Shown here in pieces: positions 20,680 through 29,181 of a stretch of 64,000 nucleotides of DNA. The stretch covers positions 124,001 through 188,000 of the forward strand of contig NZ_CP108423.1 of the NCBI RefSeq assembly GCF_035917235.1, read 5' to 3'. The notes under the pieces were generated by a model. It ran no database searches. It was not told where the DNA came from and worked only from the letters and a program-made list of their open reading frames with translations. The stretch's first letter is position 1. Every line of letters starts with the position of its first letter. Made by a program: the position numbers and the translations under genes. This DNA is from Streptomyces sp. NBC_01294 (GTDB taxonomy: Bacteria; Actinomycetota; Actinomycetes; Streptomycetales; Streptomycetaceae).

Positions 20680-20772
20680 GTCACTCCAGCATCGCGAAAT
20701 CGAGTAGGGGTGCGAGGCAGAGCGAGCGACGGCGTGGACGGACCCGGCCGCGGAATGCCTGCTCACGCGGCG

Positions 20773-20804
20773 ACGTTAGGGCTTCACATCAATGTGAAGG
20801 TCAA
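20773..20804 (-). promoter_or_regulatory. MerR-type promoter with long spacer and palindrome
   Basis: Reading on the minus strand, TTGACC (20799-20804) and TAACGT (20773-20778) are separated by 20 bases. The perfect inverted repeat CTTCACAT/ATGTGAAG (20782-20799, two-base spacer) lies in that gap. Overlong spacers with a central dyad are the hallmark of MerR-activated promoters. It drives the flavin reductase gene, with merR starting on the other side. Confidence 0.8.
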
Positions 20805-20825
20805 GTCCGGATGGGAGCAGGTCAC

Positions 20826-21170
20826 ATGCTGATCGGCGAATTGTCCCGGCGCACCGGGGTCAGCTCCCGGCTGCTGCGGTACTACGAGGCGCAGGGACTG
20901 CTCGACGCGAGGCGCGGCCCGAACGGGTACCGCGACTACGCCGAGGACTCGGTGGTCACCGTGCGGCAGGTGCGGGCGCTGCTGGACGCGGGGCTGACCA
21001 CCGAGGTGATCCGTTCGGTGCTGCCCTGCATCCGGGGCGAGGAGCCGCGGTTCCACTGGTGCGCGGAGCTCCGGTCCCTCCTCGACCGGGAGTTGACGGC
21101 CATGGACGAGCGCATCAGCACCCTCCGGCACAGCCGCGACACCCTCTTCGGGTACCTGGCGCAGCCCTGA
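20826..21170 (+). CDS. MerR family transcriptional regulator
   Basis: A 114-residue MerR protein. The N-terminal winged helix is MLIGELSRRTGVSSRLLRYY followed by EAQGLLDARRGPNGYRDY. A coiled-coil dimerisation helix LLDRELTAMDERISTLRHSR is at the C-terminus. Two cysteines (VLPCIRGEE near residue 67 and WCAELR near 79) could bind a ligand, but no metal-binding loop of the CueR or ZntR type is present. ATG 20826 is the first in-frame start. The gene is divergent from the flavin reductase, and it probably twists the long-spacer promoter at 20773-20804 into an active form. Confidence 0.88.
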   Translation: MLIGELSRRTGVSSRLLRYYEAQGLLDARRGPNGYRDYAEDSVVTVRQVRALLDAGLTTEVIRSVLPCIRGEEPRFHWCAELRSLLDRELTAMDERISTLRHSRDTLFGYLAQP

Positions 21171-21310
21171 CCCTGATCCTGGCCCTGCCCTGAACCCTCG
21201 GCTGCCACCGACTGCGTGCCCCTGCCGCATGCGCTCCCCTGTGCGACGCTGGAAGAGGCAACAGGGCCGGCCTGACCCCGCGCGGCCCCGGCCGACCCAC
21301 GGACTCCGCC

Positions 21311-21958
21311 ATGACCCAGCACCCGCGCACCGCCTCCCGTACCGCGCCGATGGCGCTCGCCTGCGCCGCGCTCGCCGTCCTGCTGACCGCTCCCGGCGCG
21401 CCCGCGGCTACGTCCGCCGCGCCCGCGGCCCGCGTCCAGGCAGCCGCCGGCATCCAGCAGGCGACGTTGTCGATTCCCGCAATCGGCGTGTCGGGGCTGC
21501 CCGTGATCCCGTACCCGGGCAGTCCCGACGACGCACCGGGCACCCGTATCCAGGACCGGGGCGTTGCCGCCAGCCCGTACGGGCCCGGCGGCGGCGTCGG
21601 ACCCGGTGACGTGGGCAACTACATCGTGACCGGGCACCGCATCTCGGCCGGTGGGCCGCTGGGCAACCTGCCGTCGCTGCCGACGGGTGCGTCCGTGTTC
21701 GTGACGGCCGGCGGCGTGACGTACCAGTACGTGATCACCACGACCCGGACGACGTCCTTCCGGTCTCAGGCCTCCATCGACGCGCAGCGCGCGGCGGTCC
21801 CCGGCTCGCCCGGCGCGACCCCGACCCGCGCGATGATCACCGTGACCACGTGCCTGACGCCCGAGGACGACGCGGCGGGCAACTTCTGGCGGGACGCGCA
21901 GAACAATCCCGAACACCGCCTCGACAAGATCGGTGTCCTCACGTCGACCAAGCCCTGA
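21311..21958 (+). CDS. Secreted class E/F-type sortase
   Basis: A 215-residue sortase-like transpeptidase. A signal peptide or membrane anchor (residues 14-35) is followed by a short linker and the sortase barrel starting TLSIPAIGVSGLPVIPY. The catalytic triad is visible: His109 in NYIVTGHRIS, Cys181 in TVTTCLTPED and Arg203 in PEHRLDKIG. In sortases these cleave a sorting motif and attach proteins to the envelope. There is no C-terminal membrane helix. No pilin or LPXTG-type substrate gene lies next to it, so it may act on proteins encoded elsewhere. The gene is intact. Class E versus F cannot be settled by eye. Confidence 0.82.
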   Translation: MTQHPRTASRTAPMALACAALAVLLTAPGAPAATSAAPAARVQAAAGIQQATLSIPAIGVSGLPVIPYPGSPDDAPGTRIQDRGVAASPYGPGGGVGPGDVGNYIVTGHRISAGGPLGNLPSLPTGASVFVTAGGVTYQYVITTTRTTSFRSQASIDAQRAAVPGSPGATPTRAMITVTTCLTPEDDAAGNFWRDAQNNPEHRLDKIGVLTSTKP

Positions 21959-22026
21959 CCCGCACCCCGGACGCGGGGGTTCCGGCCCGCGGCGAGCGGG
22001 AGACGACAACGGCCCGCTCAGGGCTG

Positions 22027-22305
22027 TCAGTTGCTCGTGAGGTCCACCCATATCCACGGTGCGTAGTCCCAGGAGCTCACTCTGCCGACGACCAGTTCGA
22101 CGGTGGTTCCCACCGGCGGGAGGTCCTGCGCCAGTCGTCTGACGCCCGGCTCGCCGCTGCGGCGGATGGTGTCGAGTGATGCGCCGACCGGCTCGTAGTC
22201 TCGGAGTTCCGCCGTGATGCCCCATGGCTGGTGGCTCGTGATGGTCGCTCGGACGGGTTCGCCCGGGTGGAGCTCGCTGAGAGGACGCTTGGATTCATCT
22301 GTCAT
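22027..22305 (-). CDS. Small S1-like/hypothetical protein
   Basis: A 92-residue protein starting MTDESKRPLSELHPGEPVRA. The pattern HPGEPVRATITSHQPWGITA, then VGTTVELVVGRVSSW and the end WVDLTSN, resembles an S1/OB-type nucleic-acid-binding barrel, where G-x-V at the start and the mid-domain W-G are usual. The assignment rests on this pattern only. It is convergent with the sortase gene and its regulation is unclear. Confidence 0.55.
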   Translation of the reverse strand: MTDESKRPLSELHPGEPVRATITSHQPWGITAELRDYEPVGASLDTIRRSGEPGVRRLAQDLPPVGTTVELVVGRVSSWDYAPWIWVDLTSN

Positions 22306-22552
22306 GCCGACATCATCTCCCCGTCACCCGGCCGGACGGGGGTCGCACGCCTCGGCGTCCGACGGGGCCTCTCGACCAGCGCGCGCCCTGAGCCCGCCGG
22401 GAGGAAAATCGAAGGGGGCGGGGCGTGCCAAGGCTCCCCGTGAGGGGTCCGCCCCCGGTGAGGGCCACCCGGGCCCGGGACTCGACGCCGCCGCTTCACC
22501 CTGAGCGGTACAAGGGCCGCGCGCCCTTCGTCACGGGACGGTCGGCCTGGAG

Positions 22553-22912
22553 TCAGTGGACGACGGTGAAACTGCGCCAGGGCCGGCTGGCGGGGGCCGT
22601 TACGTCCGAGAGGGTCGTGGCCACGTAGATGCTGTCGGCCTGCTCGGTCTCGCGGCAGTTCTCCGTCCGGTACAGGACGATGTCGACGAGGGTGTTGTTC
22701 TCGACGTGGGTGGCTCCCTTCGGGATGGCGATCTTGTGGCATCCCTTGACCAGGGTGTTGGAGTAGCTCAGCTCGATCGGCGAGTCGTGGCCGCGGAAGC
22801 TGAGCATGCCGACGGTGGTCCGGCCCAGGCCCGAGCAGGCGGTGGCGCTCAGCAGCACTGCTGCGGCCCCCGCGATGATGCTGATGCGTCGGATGCGTCG
22901 GCTGTGGGGCAT
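22553..22912 (-). CDS. Putative lipoprotein
   Basis: A 119-residue exported lipoprotein. The signal peptide MPHSRRIRRISIIAGAAAVL ends in the lipobox LSATAC, with the modified cysteine near residue 27. The mature domain is beta-rich and has two more cysteines (VKGCHKIAIP and TENCRETEQ) that could form a disulfide. ATG 22912 is preferred over an earlier start because it immediately precedes the basic n-region. No family is recognised. It sits next to a two-component system transcribed in the same direction, but the coding gap of about 150 bases gives no proof of co-transcription. Confidence 0.7.
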   Translation of the reverse strand: MPHSRRIRRISIIAGAAAVLLSATACSGLGRTTVGMLSFRGHDSPIELSYSNTLVKGCHKIAIPKGATHVENNTLVDIVLYRTENCRETEQADSIYVATTLSDVTAPASRPWRSFTVVH

Positions 22913-23063
22913 GGCGCGGTCCTCGTCTGTGCGGTGGTGACGATCCTTGCCCACAGCCTGACCCGGCGGGGCGCCGGTGGCTTGCGTTGCTCGGCCGTCC
23001 GGATGAACGCCGGCGGCCGGCAGCGGGAAGGAGCCCGCGGAGGGAGCCCCGTCACGACCGCCG

Positions 23064-24473
23064 TCACGACCGCCGACGCGGCCACGTGGGCCGCCGTCGG
23101 GACATGCGTGGTCTGCGCTCGGACAGCGGCGATGGGGCGAGCGCGAAGGCCACGGTGATGTGGGCGCCTCCCCGGGGGGCCTGTGCGATATGCATCGAGC
23201 CGCCCGTGACGGCCGCGGCCCGTCGGGCGATGTCGAGGCCGAGCCCCGAGGAACCGGTGCTGCTCCCGCGGGAGAGGGCCCGCTCCGGTTCGGGGATGCC
23301 CGGCCCCGCGTCCTCCACGATCAGCTCCACGGCATGGGCGGTGCGGACGACACGGACGCCGAACGGGGTTCCGGGCGCGGTGTGGCGGAAGACGTTGCCG
23401 ATGAGCGCGTCCACGACGGCGGCGATGTCGTCGTCGGAGAGGCTGACGGCCGCGGGCTCCTGGGTGACGTCCAGGGAACAGGGCCGGTCCTGCTGCTCGG
23501 CCAGGACCGCCCAGAAGGAGGTCCGGCGCCGGACGACCTCCGCGGCCTCGCAGCGGGGCCGGACGGCTCCCGCGCCGGGCGCGGGCTGGACCGTGGTCGT
23601 CGTGTCCCCGCTGCGCATGCCGTGGCCCATGGGGCTGACCGCGAGCGGGGTCCGTGCCGCGGTGATGATGGCCTGGAGTTCCGTCTCCAGCGCGTGCACC
23701 GCCGCCTCGACCCTGGCCGACTCCGGTGTGCCGGCCATCCGCTCCGACGCCAGGTGCAGGGCGGTCAGCGGGGTGCGCAGCCGGTGGGACAGGTCGGCGA
23801 CCAGTTCGCGTTCGATGGCGAGCAGCTCGGTCATGCGGTGGGCCATGGCGTTGAAGGCGACGCCCGCGTCGCGCAGTTCCTTGGGGCCCATGGGGTCCAC
23901 TCGGGTGTCCAGGTTGCCCTCCCCCAGCGTGCGCGAAGCCTGCGCGAGCCGCTGCGAGGACCTGACGACCTTCGAGCCGAGGCGGTCGGCCACCAGCACC
24001 GAGCCGCCGATCAGACCCACGGCGAGGAGGACCATGACCGCCCAGGAGGCCTTGACCCCGCGGGTCAGCTCCTCCTCGGGGACGAAGTTCTCGATGACGG
24101 CGACCCGGTCTCCGGGGAGCACCACCGGCTGCAGGCAGATCCAGCCGCTGGGAATCTGCCGGGAGATGGACTCGCGCCCCTGCTGTGCCCGTTCGAGCAG
24201 CGCCTTGGGGGCCTGGGAGTTGCCGAGGGGCTGGGCGTCCGGCAGGTGGACGACCAGGTGCTCGGTCGCGTCCAGGCTGGCGGCGGATTCCCGGAGGGCG
24301 GACGGGTCCGTGGTCAGCGTGAGGACGGGCGCCAGGGCTGCGGCGCGCTGCTCGGCCGCGGTGACGCTCTGCTCCTTGACCAGCGACATCACCAGCGCGG
24401 CCAGGGGTATGAGGAAGGAGAGGGCGACCATGGACGTGACGGCGAGCGCCACTCCGGCCAGTGAACGTCTCAA
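23064..24473 (-). CDS. Sensor histidine kinase
   Basis: A 469-residue membrane kinase. Two helices (about residues 8-30 and 143-163) flank an extracytoplasmic sensor domain of about 110 residues with one cysteine (WICLQPV). A HAMP region (RLAQASRTLGEGNLDTRVDP) leads to the H-box DLSHRLRTPLTALHL with the phosphorylated His230, unusual in having R where E is normal. The N-box NVFRHTAPGTP and the G-boxes DAGPGIPE and GSSGLGLDIARRAA follow. The stop of the response regulator overlaps the TTG start as TTGA (24470-24473), so the pair is translationally coupled. The ligand is unknown. The thiol-redox operon next door is a possible context. Confidence 0.85.
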   Translation of the reverse strand: MRRSLAGVALAVTSMVALSFLIPLAALVMSLVKEQSVTAAEQRAAALAPVLTLTTDPSALRESAASLDATEHLVVHLPDAQPLGNSQAPKALLERAQQGRESISRQIPSGWICLQPVVLPGDRVAVIENFVPEEELTRGVKASWAVMVLLAVGLIGGSVLVADRLGSKVVRSSQRLAQASRTLGEGNLDTRVDPMGPKELRDAGVAFNAMAHRMTELLAIERELVADLSHRLRTPLTALHLASERMAGTPESARVEAAVHALETELQAIITAARTPLAVSPMGHGMRSGDTTTTVQPAPGAGAVRPRCEAAEVVRRRTSFWAVLAEQQDRPCSLDVTQEPAAVSLSDDDIAAVVDALIGNVFRHTAPGTPFGVRVVRTAHAVELIVEDAGPGIPEPERALSRGSSTGSSGLGLDIARRAAAVTGGSMHIAQAPRGGAHITVAFALAPSPLSERRPRMSRRRPTWPRRRS

Positions 24474-25209
24474 CGCGGCGCCACCAGTTTGATGCCGACA
24501 CCGCGGACGGTCAGCAGGTAGCGCGGGGCCGCCGCGCGTTCGCCGAGCTTGCGGCGCAGGGACGACAGGTGGACGTCGACGGTCTGGTCGTCCACGTACG
24601 GCTCGCGCCAGACCTCGGTCAGCAGCCGGCGTTTGGAGACGACCTGGCCGGTGTGGTGGGCGAGGAAGGCCAGGAGGTCGAACTCCCGGCGGGTGAGGTG
24701 GAGCTCACGGCCGGCCAGGTGCGCGGTGCGCGCACCCGGGTCCACCGCCAGCTCGCCCACGGTGGCGGGGCGCAGCGGCTCGGCCGCCGGCGCCGCCCCG
24801 AGCCCTGCCCGGTGTGGGCGCCATGCGCGGTGTGGGCGGCGGGCGCGTGGCTGGTGCGCCGCAGGACGGCGGAGAGACGTGCGATGAGCTGTCCCCCGGA
24901 GAAGGGCTTGACCAGGTAGTCGTCGGCGCCGGCGTTGAGGAGCTTGATGATTTCCGTCTCGTCGTCGCGGGCGGTGGCCACCAGGACGGGAACGGAGGAG
25001 ATGCCCCGGATCATGCGCAGTGCGTCGCCTCCGTCCAGATCGGGCAGCCCCAGGTCGAGGACCACCGCGTCGACGGGCATCTGGGTGACCTCGCGCAGGG
25101 CGCCGAACCCGTCGCCCACGCTGCGTACGGCATACCCCGTGCTCCGCCAGGACCTCGATGAGTGACTGGCGGATGCTGGGTCGTCTTCCACGACCAGGAC
25201 GCTCGGCAT
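24470..25209 (-). CDS. OmpR-family response regulator (frameshifted)
   Basis: A two-domain response regulator. The receiver domain begins MPSVLVVEDDP, with the phospho-acceptor in VVLDLGLPDLDGG and the conserved lysine in DDYLVKPFSGGQL. Two compensating indels lie between about 25135 and 25190, where the alternative frame reads IRQSLIEVLAEHG as expected. Another indel near 24790 leads into the winged-helix domain with LHLTRREFDLLAFLAHHTGQ, VSKRRLLTEVW and VDVHLSSLRRKLGE. The coupled kinase follows. Targets are unknown. Confidence 0.82.
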
Positions 25210-25322
25210 GGGGACACCTTAGGGGCTCGGTCCGGGGAGGTCGTGGACAGGTGACGGAGGACCGGCTCGCGAGGGACGGGGGCGGGGGGCGGGCGCGGGG
25301 GCCGACGCGGGGGCGGCCGATG

Positions 25323-25931
25323 CTAGGAGGCGCCGAAGGTCGGGCCGTCGTCGGTGACGCGCAGGTGTACGGGGCGGTCCGTGACCGGAATCGTGCAGCC
25401 CTGCTCCGTGCTGCAGCTCGCGTAGCCGAGCAGCACCGTCGCGTCCCCGTTGCCGTCGGCGTGTATGGGCAGGGTGGCGGTGACCGGGCCGTCCGGATAG
25501 ACGGGGACCGGGGCGTCGACGCCGGGCACGCTGATCGTCCGTACGCCTGCGGCGGCCGTCAGTTTCCCGTCCGCCTTGAGGATTCCGGTGACGTCCACGG
25601 TGGTCGGTCTGCCCACGCCCTCGATTCCGGTGGGCGGCAGATCGGTGCTGTAGAGGTGGAAACCCTTCTCCTCAGGGGTGAAGACCGCGGTCAGGGTGCC
25701 CTTCGAGGCCTGCCAGTCGGACACCGAGAGCGTGACGGTGACCCCGTTCTCGCTGAAGCGCGTCGTGGGCGCGGTGTCCGCGGTGTCCGCGGCGGCGCTC
25801 TTGGCGGGCTGCTGCTGCTCGCCGCATGCGGTGAGCGCGGCGAAGGAGAGGAGGGCGGCCGCGACGCGGGCCTTCCGGGAATGCCCGAGGGACGCCATGC
25901 GCGGTGTGGGCAGGGAAGCGTTCACGTTCAT
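25323..25931 (-). CDS. Lipoprotein with DsbD N-terminal (alpha)-like domain
   Basis: A 202-residue lipoprotein. The signal peptide ends at the lipobox LTACGEQQQ (cysteine near residue 36). The mature domain reads FSENGVTVTLSVSDWQASKG, then KGFHLYSTDLPPTGIEGVG and GYASCSTEQGCTIPVTDRPV. The two cysteines in CSTEQGC and the immunoglobulin-like layout match the periplasmic DsbD-alpha domain, which receives electrons from the membrane module and passes them to periplasmic oxidoreductases. It is the last gene of a run with CcdA, TlpA-like and thioredoxin genes. Four copies of an 8-bp repeat sit directly before its ATG. Confidence 0.75.
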   Translation of the reverse strand: MNVNASLPTPRMASLGHSRKARVAAALLSFAALTACGEQQQPAKSAAADTADTAPTTRFSENGVTVTLSVSDWQASKGTLTAVFTPEEKGFHLYSTDLPPTGIEGVGRPTTVDVTGILKADGKLTAAAGVRTISVPGVDAPVPVYPDGPVTATLPIHADGNGDATVLLGYASCSTEQGCTIPVTDRPVHLRVTDDGPTFGAS

Positions 25932-25963
25932 CTGTGTCTCTGTGTCTCTGTGTCTCTGTGTCA
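25931..25963. repeat. 8-bp tandem repeat abutting a start codon
   Basis: Plus-strand unit CTGTGTCT occurs three times perfectly and a fourth time with one mismatch. On the coding minus strand it reads as an AGAGACAC-type repeat ending immediately before the ATG of the DsbD-alpha-like lipoprotein. It occupies the place where a ribosome-binding site would lie. Confidence 0.85.
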
Positions 25964-26016
25964 GGGGAGCGAGCAGGTCTGTTCTTGGTCTTCAGGGCGA
26001 ACAGCGGCCCTGGAAG

Positions 26017-26799
26017 CTAGAAGGCGGTGGTGAAGTCCGCGCTCCACAACTGCAGCCGGTACACCAAGTCGTTCACGACGCCCGTGGCCAGCAGCACGCC
26101 GACGAGCACCGAGCAGGCCGCCGCCGATCCGCAGAACCCACTGGTAGTGGCGTTTGACCAGGCCGAAGGCGCCCAGGGCCCGGCGGAAGGCCAGCGCGGC
26201 CAGGATGAACGGCAGGCCCAGCCCGAGGCAGTAGGCCGCCATCAGCAGGGCTCCGCGGGCCGCACTGGCCTCGCCCAGGCCAGCGCCTGTACGGCGGCCA
26301 GTGTCGGGCCGATGCAGGGGGTCCAGCCGACCGCGAACACCGCCCCCAGCAAGGGGGCGCCGGCCAGTCCGAGCGCGGGGCGCCGGTGGCTGCGGAACTC
26401 CCGCTGTGTGAAGCCCGGCAGGAGGCCCATGAAGGACAGCCCCATCAGCACGGTGAAGACGCCGAGCACCTGGGTGACCACCTCCTGGTGGGCCAGCAGG
26501 GACCGGCCGAAGTACCCGAACAGGGCGCCCCCGGAGACGAGGACGGCCGTGAAGCCCAGGACGAACAGCGCCGCGCCGGCCGCCATGAGGCTGCGGCGCC
26601 CTCCGCGGGCGTCCGCCAGGTCGGAGACCGACAGGCTGGTCACGTAGCTGAGGTAGCCCGGTACGAGCGGCAGTACGCACGGCGAGAGGAACGAGACGAG
26701 TCCCGCGACGAACGCCACGGGAGCGGCGACGGCCAGCGTCCCCTGGAGGAGGGAGGGGGCGTCGGCGGCGGCGAGCGTCCAGCCCGTGACCGTCGTCAT
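26017..26799 (-). CDS. ccdA: CcdA/DsbD-type membrane thiol-disulfide transporter (frameshifted)
   Basis: A six-to-seven-helix protein that carries reducing power from cytoplasmic thioredoxin across the membrane. Each of the two pseudo-symmetric halves has its proline-flanked redox cysteine: LVSFLSPCVLPLVPGYLSYV near residue 40 and VFAVGWTPCIGPTLAAVQAL near residue 170. An indel near 26265 leads to LMAAYCLGLGLPFILAALAF and the ending LQLWSADFTTAF with a stop at 26017. The ATG at 26799 overlaps the TlpA-like stop (ATGA). It belongs to a four-gene thiol-redox operon, consistent with cytochrome c maturation or envelope disulfide reduction. Confidence 0.85.
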
Positions 26800-27544
26800 G
26801 ACTCCTCCTCCACCACGCGTGCGAGCAAGGGCCTCAGCTCTTCGTCGGTGACGGCTCCCCCGATGCTGACGGCGATGCGTCCGCGCCGGTCGATCACGAG
26901 GGTCGAGGGGATGGCCTGCGGGTTCAGGAGCGCGGGCGGGAAGCGGAGCAGGAGTTCCCCGTTCGGATCGTGCAGGCTGGGGAAGCCCAGGCCGTGGGCG
27001 CGTACGAAGGACTGCGCCGCCGCCCGGTCCCGGTCGCGGGTGTTGATCCCGAGGAACCGGACCCCGTCGGCCCGGGTCTGCAGGCTGAGCCGCTCCAGGT
27101 CGTCGGCCTCCGCCCGGCGGGGGCGCACCAGGATCCCCAGACGTTGAGTACGACGACGTGGCCCCGGAACTCGGCGAGGCTGACCGGCTTCCCGTCGAGG
27201 TCGTCGCCCGCCAGGGCGGGCGCGGCCGGCCTGGCGCCGGAGTCCACGACCGTGGCGGCCGCCGCGGCCCTGATCGCACCCGCCTGCCCGGCCGGCGCCC
27301 CGGCACTGTTGCCGGCTTCGGCACCACTGCCGCCGTCGGCGCCGGTGCAGACGGCGGCGAGGACGCAGCCGGCCGCGGCCGCGAGGCCGGCCAGGACCGC
27401 GGTGCGCACCCGCATCCGGCGCCATCCCGCGGGCAGGGGGCGGGGCCCGGCGGATTCCGCCGCCGGGTGTCCCGGGTGTCCCCCGTCTCCCGGGTCTGCC
27501 TGGCCACCCGGGCCTCCCTGGCCTCCCTGGCCCGGTCGTCTCAT
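26796..27544 (-). CDS. TlpA-like thioredoxin-fold protein (frameshifted)
   Basis: A membrane-anchored extracytoplasmic thiol-disulfide oxidoreductase. An N-terminal helix VRTAVLAGLAAAAGCVLAAV leads to ALAGDDLDGKPVSLAEFRGH, VVVLNVWGSWCAP, then an indel at about 27125 in the active site itself (WCAPxC expected) and RAEADDLERLSLQTRADGVR. FPPALLNPQAIPSTLVIDRR holds the cis-proline. The family reduces apocytochrome c or other envelope proteins. Start ATG 27544 overlaps the upstream stop (ATGA), and its own stop overlaps ccdA, so the three genes are coupled. The long Gly/Pro-rich N-terminus before the helix is odd. A later start at the MRVRT methionine would be more usual. Confidence 0.8.
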
Positions 27545-28265
27545 GACGCCCACTGGCGCAGGAAGGAGTTGATCCCCTCCGAGGTCAGGGAGGGGTTGCC
27601 CGTGGCGTGGGTGTCGGTGCGGACTGCCGGACGGCGTGACGACGATCAGGACGGGCATCTTGTAGCTTCCGCCCGAGGGGCTGTACTTGCGCAGGAGCGC
27701 GGAGTTGGCGGAGCTGTTGCCGCCAATGTCGATCTTGACCAGGTGGTACGAGGCTCCGAGGATCGCCGCCGTCTGCGGCTGGGCGAACACCTTGTCGGCC
27801 GCCTTGCAGTTGCCGCACCAGTTGGCTCCGAAGTCGAGCAGCACCATCCTGCCGTCGGCCTTGGCCGCCGCCAGCGCCGCGTCGATCTGCTTCTGCGCGT
27901 CGGCCGAACTGTCGTAGCCGGGCCCGGGTATCCGTGCCGGCGCGGGCGCGGCGGACGTACGGGACGAGCTTGGGGGCGGCCGAACCGGTCTTGGCGCGCG
28001 AGGGCGTGGGCGAGGAGGACGGGGTGGCGCTGGCGGACGCCGACGGCGAGGCCGACGCGCTCGGGGACGCCTCGGCGGACGTGGACGCGGAGGCGGACGC
28101 CGTCGCGGAGGGGAGGGCCGACGACGACTGTCCGGCTGTGGACTGCGCGGCGGACCCGACGGGCTGGGAGGACGGTCCGCACGCGGTCGTCAGCCCGGCC
28201 GCGACCACGACCGCGGCGACCAGCGGCAGCCGCGCCCCGAGGGCGCGGCGGAGCGGGCTGCGCAC
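27541..28265 (-). CDS. Thioredoxin-like lipoprotein, CxxC type (frameshifted)
   Basis: A lipoprotein with signal LVAAVVVAAGLTTACGP (lipobox cysteine near residue 29), then a long Ser/Ala/Pro spacer (about residues 45-95) to span the wall, then a thioredoxin-like domain in another frame: QIDAALAAAKADGRMVLLDF, GANWCGNCKAADKVF with redox motif CGNC, and YKMPVLIVVTPSG with cis-proline. It resembles the DsbD gamma domain or the thioredoxin_7 family. The end LTSEGINSFLRQWAS lies in a third frame. The GTG at 28265 gives the signal peptide. It is the first gene of the redox operon, and a direct-repeat box lies about 220 bases upstream. Confidence 0.75.
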
Positions 28266-28617
28266 GGCGGTCGGCGCGGACGGGTCGGAGTATGCGAGAA
28301 GTCATGGTGAAGACACCCCAAGGCACGGTGAGGACGACGGGAAGGGCGAAACGCCTCGGCCCGGGCCCGGTGGGCCGACGGCCCGACAGCCCGCCGGGGC
28401 CGCCGGGCCCGGGCGCCGAGGGCCGCTCGGCTGACGCCAGAGCATAGGACCGCTCAGGGCCGCCCGGACCGTGTGGGCGTGATCTTGAGGTTCCCCTAAG
28501 GAAGAGCTCACCTTCCGCTTCACCGGAACTCGGGCGATGAGGGCACGCAAGGAGGCGAATCCCACAAAAGGGATCAGGAGGGCCGAGTGGTGCGGACCGG
28601 CCGAATCTGCCGGTCCC
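28266..28617. other. Intergenic region upstream of the redox operon
   Basis: Contains the leader and probable promoter of the minus-strand redox operon, including the direct-repeat box at 28484-28501. GC-rich inverted text around 28360-28430 could form hairpins. No gene is recognisable. Confidence 0.45.
28484..28501 (-). promoter_or_regulatory. Direct-repeat box (response-regulator type)
   Basis: CTTGAGG (28484-28490) and CCTAAGG (28495-28501) start 11 bases apart, followed by AAG. A similar box is found at 30535-30552. Tandem heptamers one helical turn apart are typical of OmpR-family response-regulator sites. Assignment to a particular regulator is not possible. Confidence 0.5.
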
Positions 28618-29181
28618 TCAGAACGAGGTCTCGCGGACGCTGGCCTTCGCCGACGGGACGATCGTCGCGGTGATGACGGAGCGGTGGTCCTCGCCGGCGA
28701 AGGTGACCGTGAGGGTGTCGTCCGCGGTCTGTGACGTGGTGGCCTTGAAGCCGCGGCTGGGGATCGCGGAGATCAGGCAGACGCCGCGGCTGCCGTACCG
28801 CACCGTGACCTTGCCGCCCTGCGAGGGGACGGTGTGCAGGCCCGGGCCGCCTTCCTGACAGTCGACGGAGGGTTTCGGCGAGGGGGTCCGCGTGCTTCCC
28901 GACGAGGCCTTCGAGGGCGTGGGCGTCGAAGCCGAGGGCGACGGCCGATCCGTGGGCGTGGGCGAGCCGCCGGCGGACGCGGAGGGGGACGGCGGGCTCG
29001 GCGACCCGCCCTGGCCCGCCAGCCACGCAGGGGGCGAATCGAAGACCATCGGGGCGGACCGCGCGACGGGAGGCGTATGCCGGGTCGAGCCGACCACGAA
29101 CTGGACCGTGGCGAGCACGGCGGTCACGCTGGTGGCCGTGCACGACAGCCATATGAACAGGTAGCGCGGAATTCGAGGCAC
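28618..29181 (-). CDS. Membrane-anchored hypothetical protein with Ser/Pro linker
   Basis: A 187-residue protein. An N-terminal helix (YLFIWLSCTATSVTAVLATV, about residues 7-29) anchors it. Residues 60-105 are a Pro/Ser/Thr-rich extended linker. The C-terminal domain carries CQEGGPGLHTVPSQGG and YGSRGVCLISAIPSRGF, with two cysteines likely forming a disulfide, and a beta-rich end. The layout suggests an extracytoplasmic binding domain held off the membrane. No family is recognised. It is separated from the redox operon by about 350 bases. Confidence 0.65.
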   Translation of the reverse strand: MPRIPRYLFIWLSCTATSVTAVLATVQFVVGSTRHTPPVARSAPMVFDSPPAWLAGQGGSPSPPSPSASAGGSPTPTDRPSPSASTPTPSKASSGSTRTPSPKPSVDCQEGGPGLHTVPSQGGKVTVRYGSRGVCLISAIPSRGFKATTSQTADDTLTVTFAGEDHRSVITATIVPSAKASVRETSF

